Below, one piece after another: positions 5,396 through 5,869 of a stretch of DNA of 5,869 nt. How positions within the stretch are numbered: position 1 is the stretch's first letter; every line of letters starts with the position of its first letter. The notes below the pieces were generated by a model. That model saw only the letters and a program-made list of their open reading frames with translations. It had not been told where the DNA came from and did not search any database. The position numbers were made by a program, and so were the translations under genes. Origin of the DNA: an uncultured Persicitalea sp. (GTDB lineage: Bacteria; Bacteroidota; Bacteroidia; Cytophagales; Spirosomataceae); contig CATMVR010000356.1 in assembly GCA_950075905.1 (NCBI GenBank), positions 1 through 5,869 on the forward strand. The letters are read 5' to 3'.

Positions 5396-5869
5396 ATGAA
5401 CAAAACCTGTACTTTACTAATCGTGTTGCTGGCTGGCTTTGCCACGGCCACATATGCTCAGGCGCCCTCCTTTCCGGGAGCAGGCCGGCCCGAGGCGCAG
5501 CCCAAGGCTATTCCCGGTACCGCCGACAACTCCCAACGGGGCGATGGCAAGATCAGCGGCGTGCTGATCGACTCCGTTTCCAAACAACCCATCGAGTTTG
5601 CGGCTATCTCTCTCGTCGAAATCAAAAGCAACCGACCCGTTGACGGTACCACGACCGATGATAAGGGTAAGTTTCAGATCAAAAACATCGCTGATGGCGA
5701 TTACAAGATACTGATTTCTTTTATCGGCTATAAAGGAAAGCAAATCCAAAAAATAAAAATTGATGGCCGTACCAACCTCGACCTCGAAAATGTGGTGCTG
5801 ACACCCGACGTAATTCAGCTCAACGCCGTCAACGTAGTAGGACAGGCCGAAATGATCGAAGAGCGCGTA
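5396..5869 (+). CDS. Outer-membrane beta-barrel / TonB-dependent receptor family protein (N-terminal part, 3' end outside window)
   Basis: This is an outer-membrane receptor-like protein of Bacteroidota; 158 residues are present and the frame is open at the right edge. Residues 1-21 are a Sec signal peptide (basic MNK, hydrophobic LLIVLLAGFA, likely cleavage in TYA-Q after Ala21). A Pro/Gly-rich linker (~23-50) follows, then a carboxypeptidase-D regulatory-like beta-sandwich (~52-135): GKISGVLIDSVSKQPIEFA, TTTDDKGKFQIKNI and YKILISFIGYKGK. After it comes LNAVNVVGQAEMIEERV (142-158), the junction to a plug-like region in the OMP_b-brl_3-type proteins (relatives read VVVTGQ-x-LIEEKVD). Full-length members run to about 800 residues and end in a beta-barrel. 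ATG 5396 gives a well-formed signal peptide. The substrate cannot be predicted from this part. The gene is divergent from the kinase-regulator operon, so regulation by it is possible but not shown. No SusD-like partner is visible in the window. Confidence 0.88.
   Translation, partial: MNKTCTLLIVLLAGFATATYAQAPSFPGAGRPEAQPKAIPGTADNSQRGDGKISGVLIDSVSKQPIEFAAISLVEIKSNRPVDGTTTDDKGKFQIKNIADGDYKILISFIGYKGKQIQKIKIDGRTNLDLENVVLTPDVIQLNAVNVVGQAEMIEERV

Overview
The window looks like part of a Bacteroidota chromosome, most likely from the order Cytophagales (Spirosomataceae-like). This is inferred from several features. There is an outer-membrane beta-barrel receptor with an N-terminal carboxypeptidase-regulatory-like domain. 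There is a LytS/LytTR-type kinase-regulator pair. A TAnnTTTG-type promoter element lies upstream of the kinase, and gene starts lack Shine-Dalgarno sequences but often have A/T-rich leaders. The species cannot be fixed from the sequence alone.

Layout, left to right. (1) Bases 1-1199, plus strand: the C-terminal ~40% of the excision-repair ATPase UvrA, cut by the window edge. (2) Bases 1222-1410, plus strand: a 62-codon remnant of an AAA-type ATPase that keeps its Walker A motif but stops before any Walker B; it is probably a pseudogene. (3) Bases 1469-2677, minus strand: a SAM-dependent methyltransferase of the Methyltransf_32 (METTL25/RRNAD1-like) kind. (4) Bases 2916-3014, plus strand: a 32-residue single-pass membrane miniprotein. 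(5) A hairpin at 3109-3135 lies between convergent genes. (6) Bases 3161-4998, minus strand: a two-gene operon with a four-helix membrane histidine kinase (LytS-like) followed by its LytTR response regulator, overlapping by 4 bases. (7) Bases 4999-5395: a divergent intergenic region with a candidate kinase promoter and two small inverted repeats. (8) Bases 5396-5869, plus strand: the first 158 residues of an outer-membrane beta-barrel / TonB-dependent-receptor-like protein, cut by the right edge.

Functionally this is mostly housekeeping (UvrA, methyltransferase) beside a signalling and envelope block. The kinase-regulator operon and the outer-membrane protein are transcribed divergently from one 397-base region, so local control of the receptor by the LytTR regulator is a reasonable but unproven idea. 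No RNA gene, CRISPR array, insertion sequence or intact mobile element was recognised. No clearly novel system was seen. The least explained items are the miniprotein and the broken ATPase gene.
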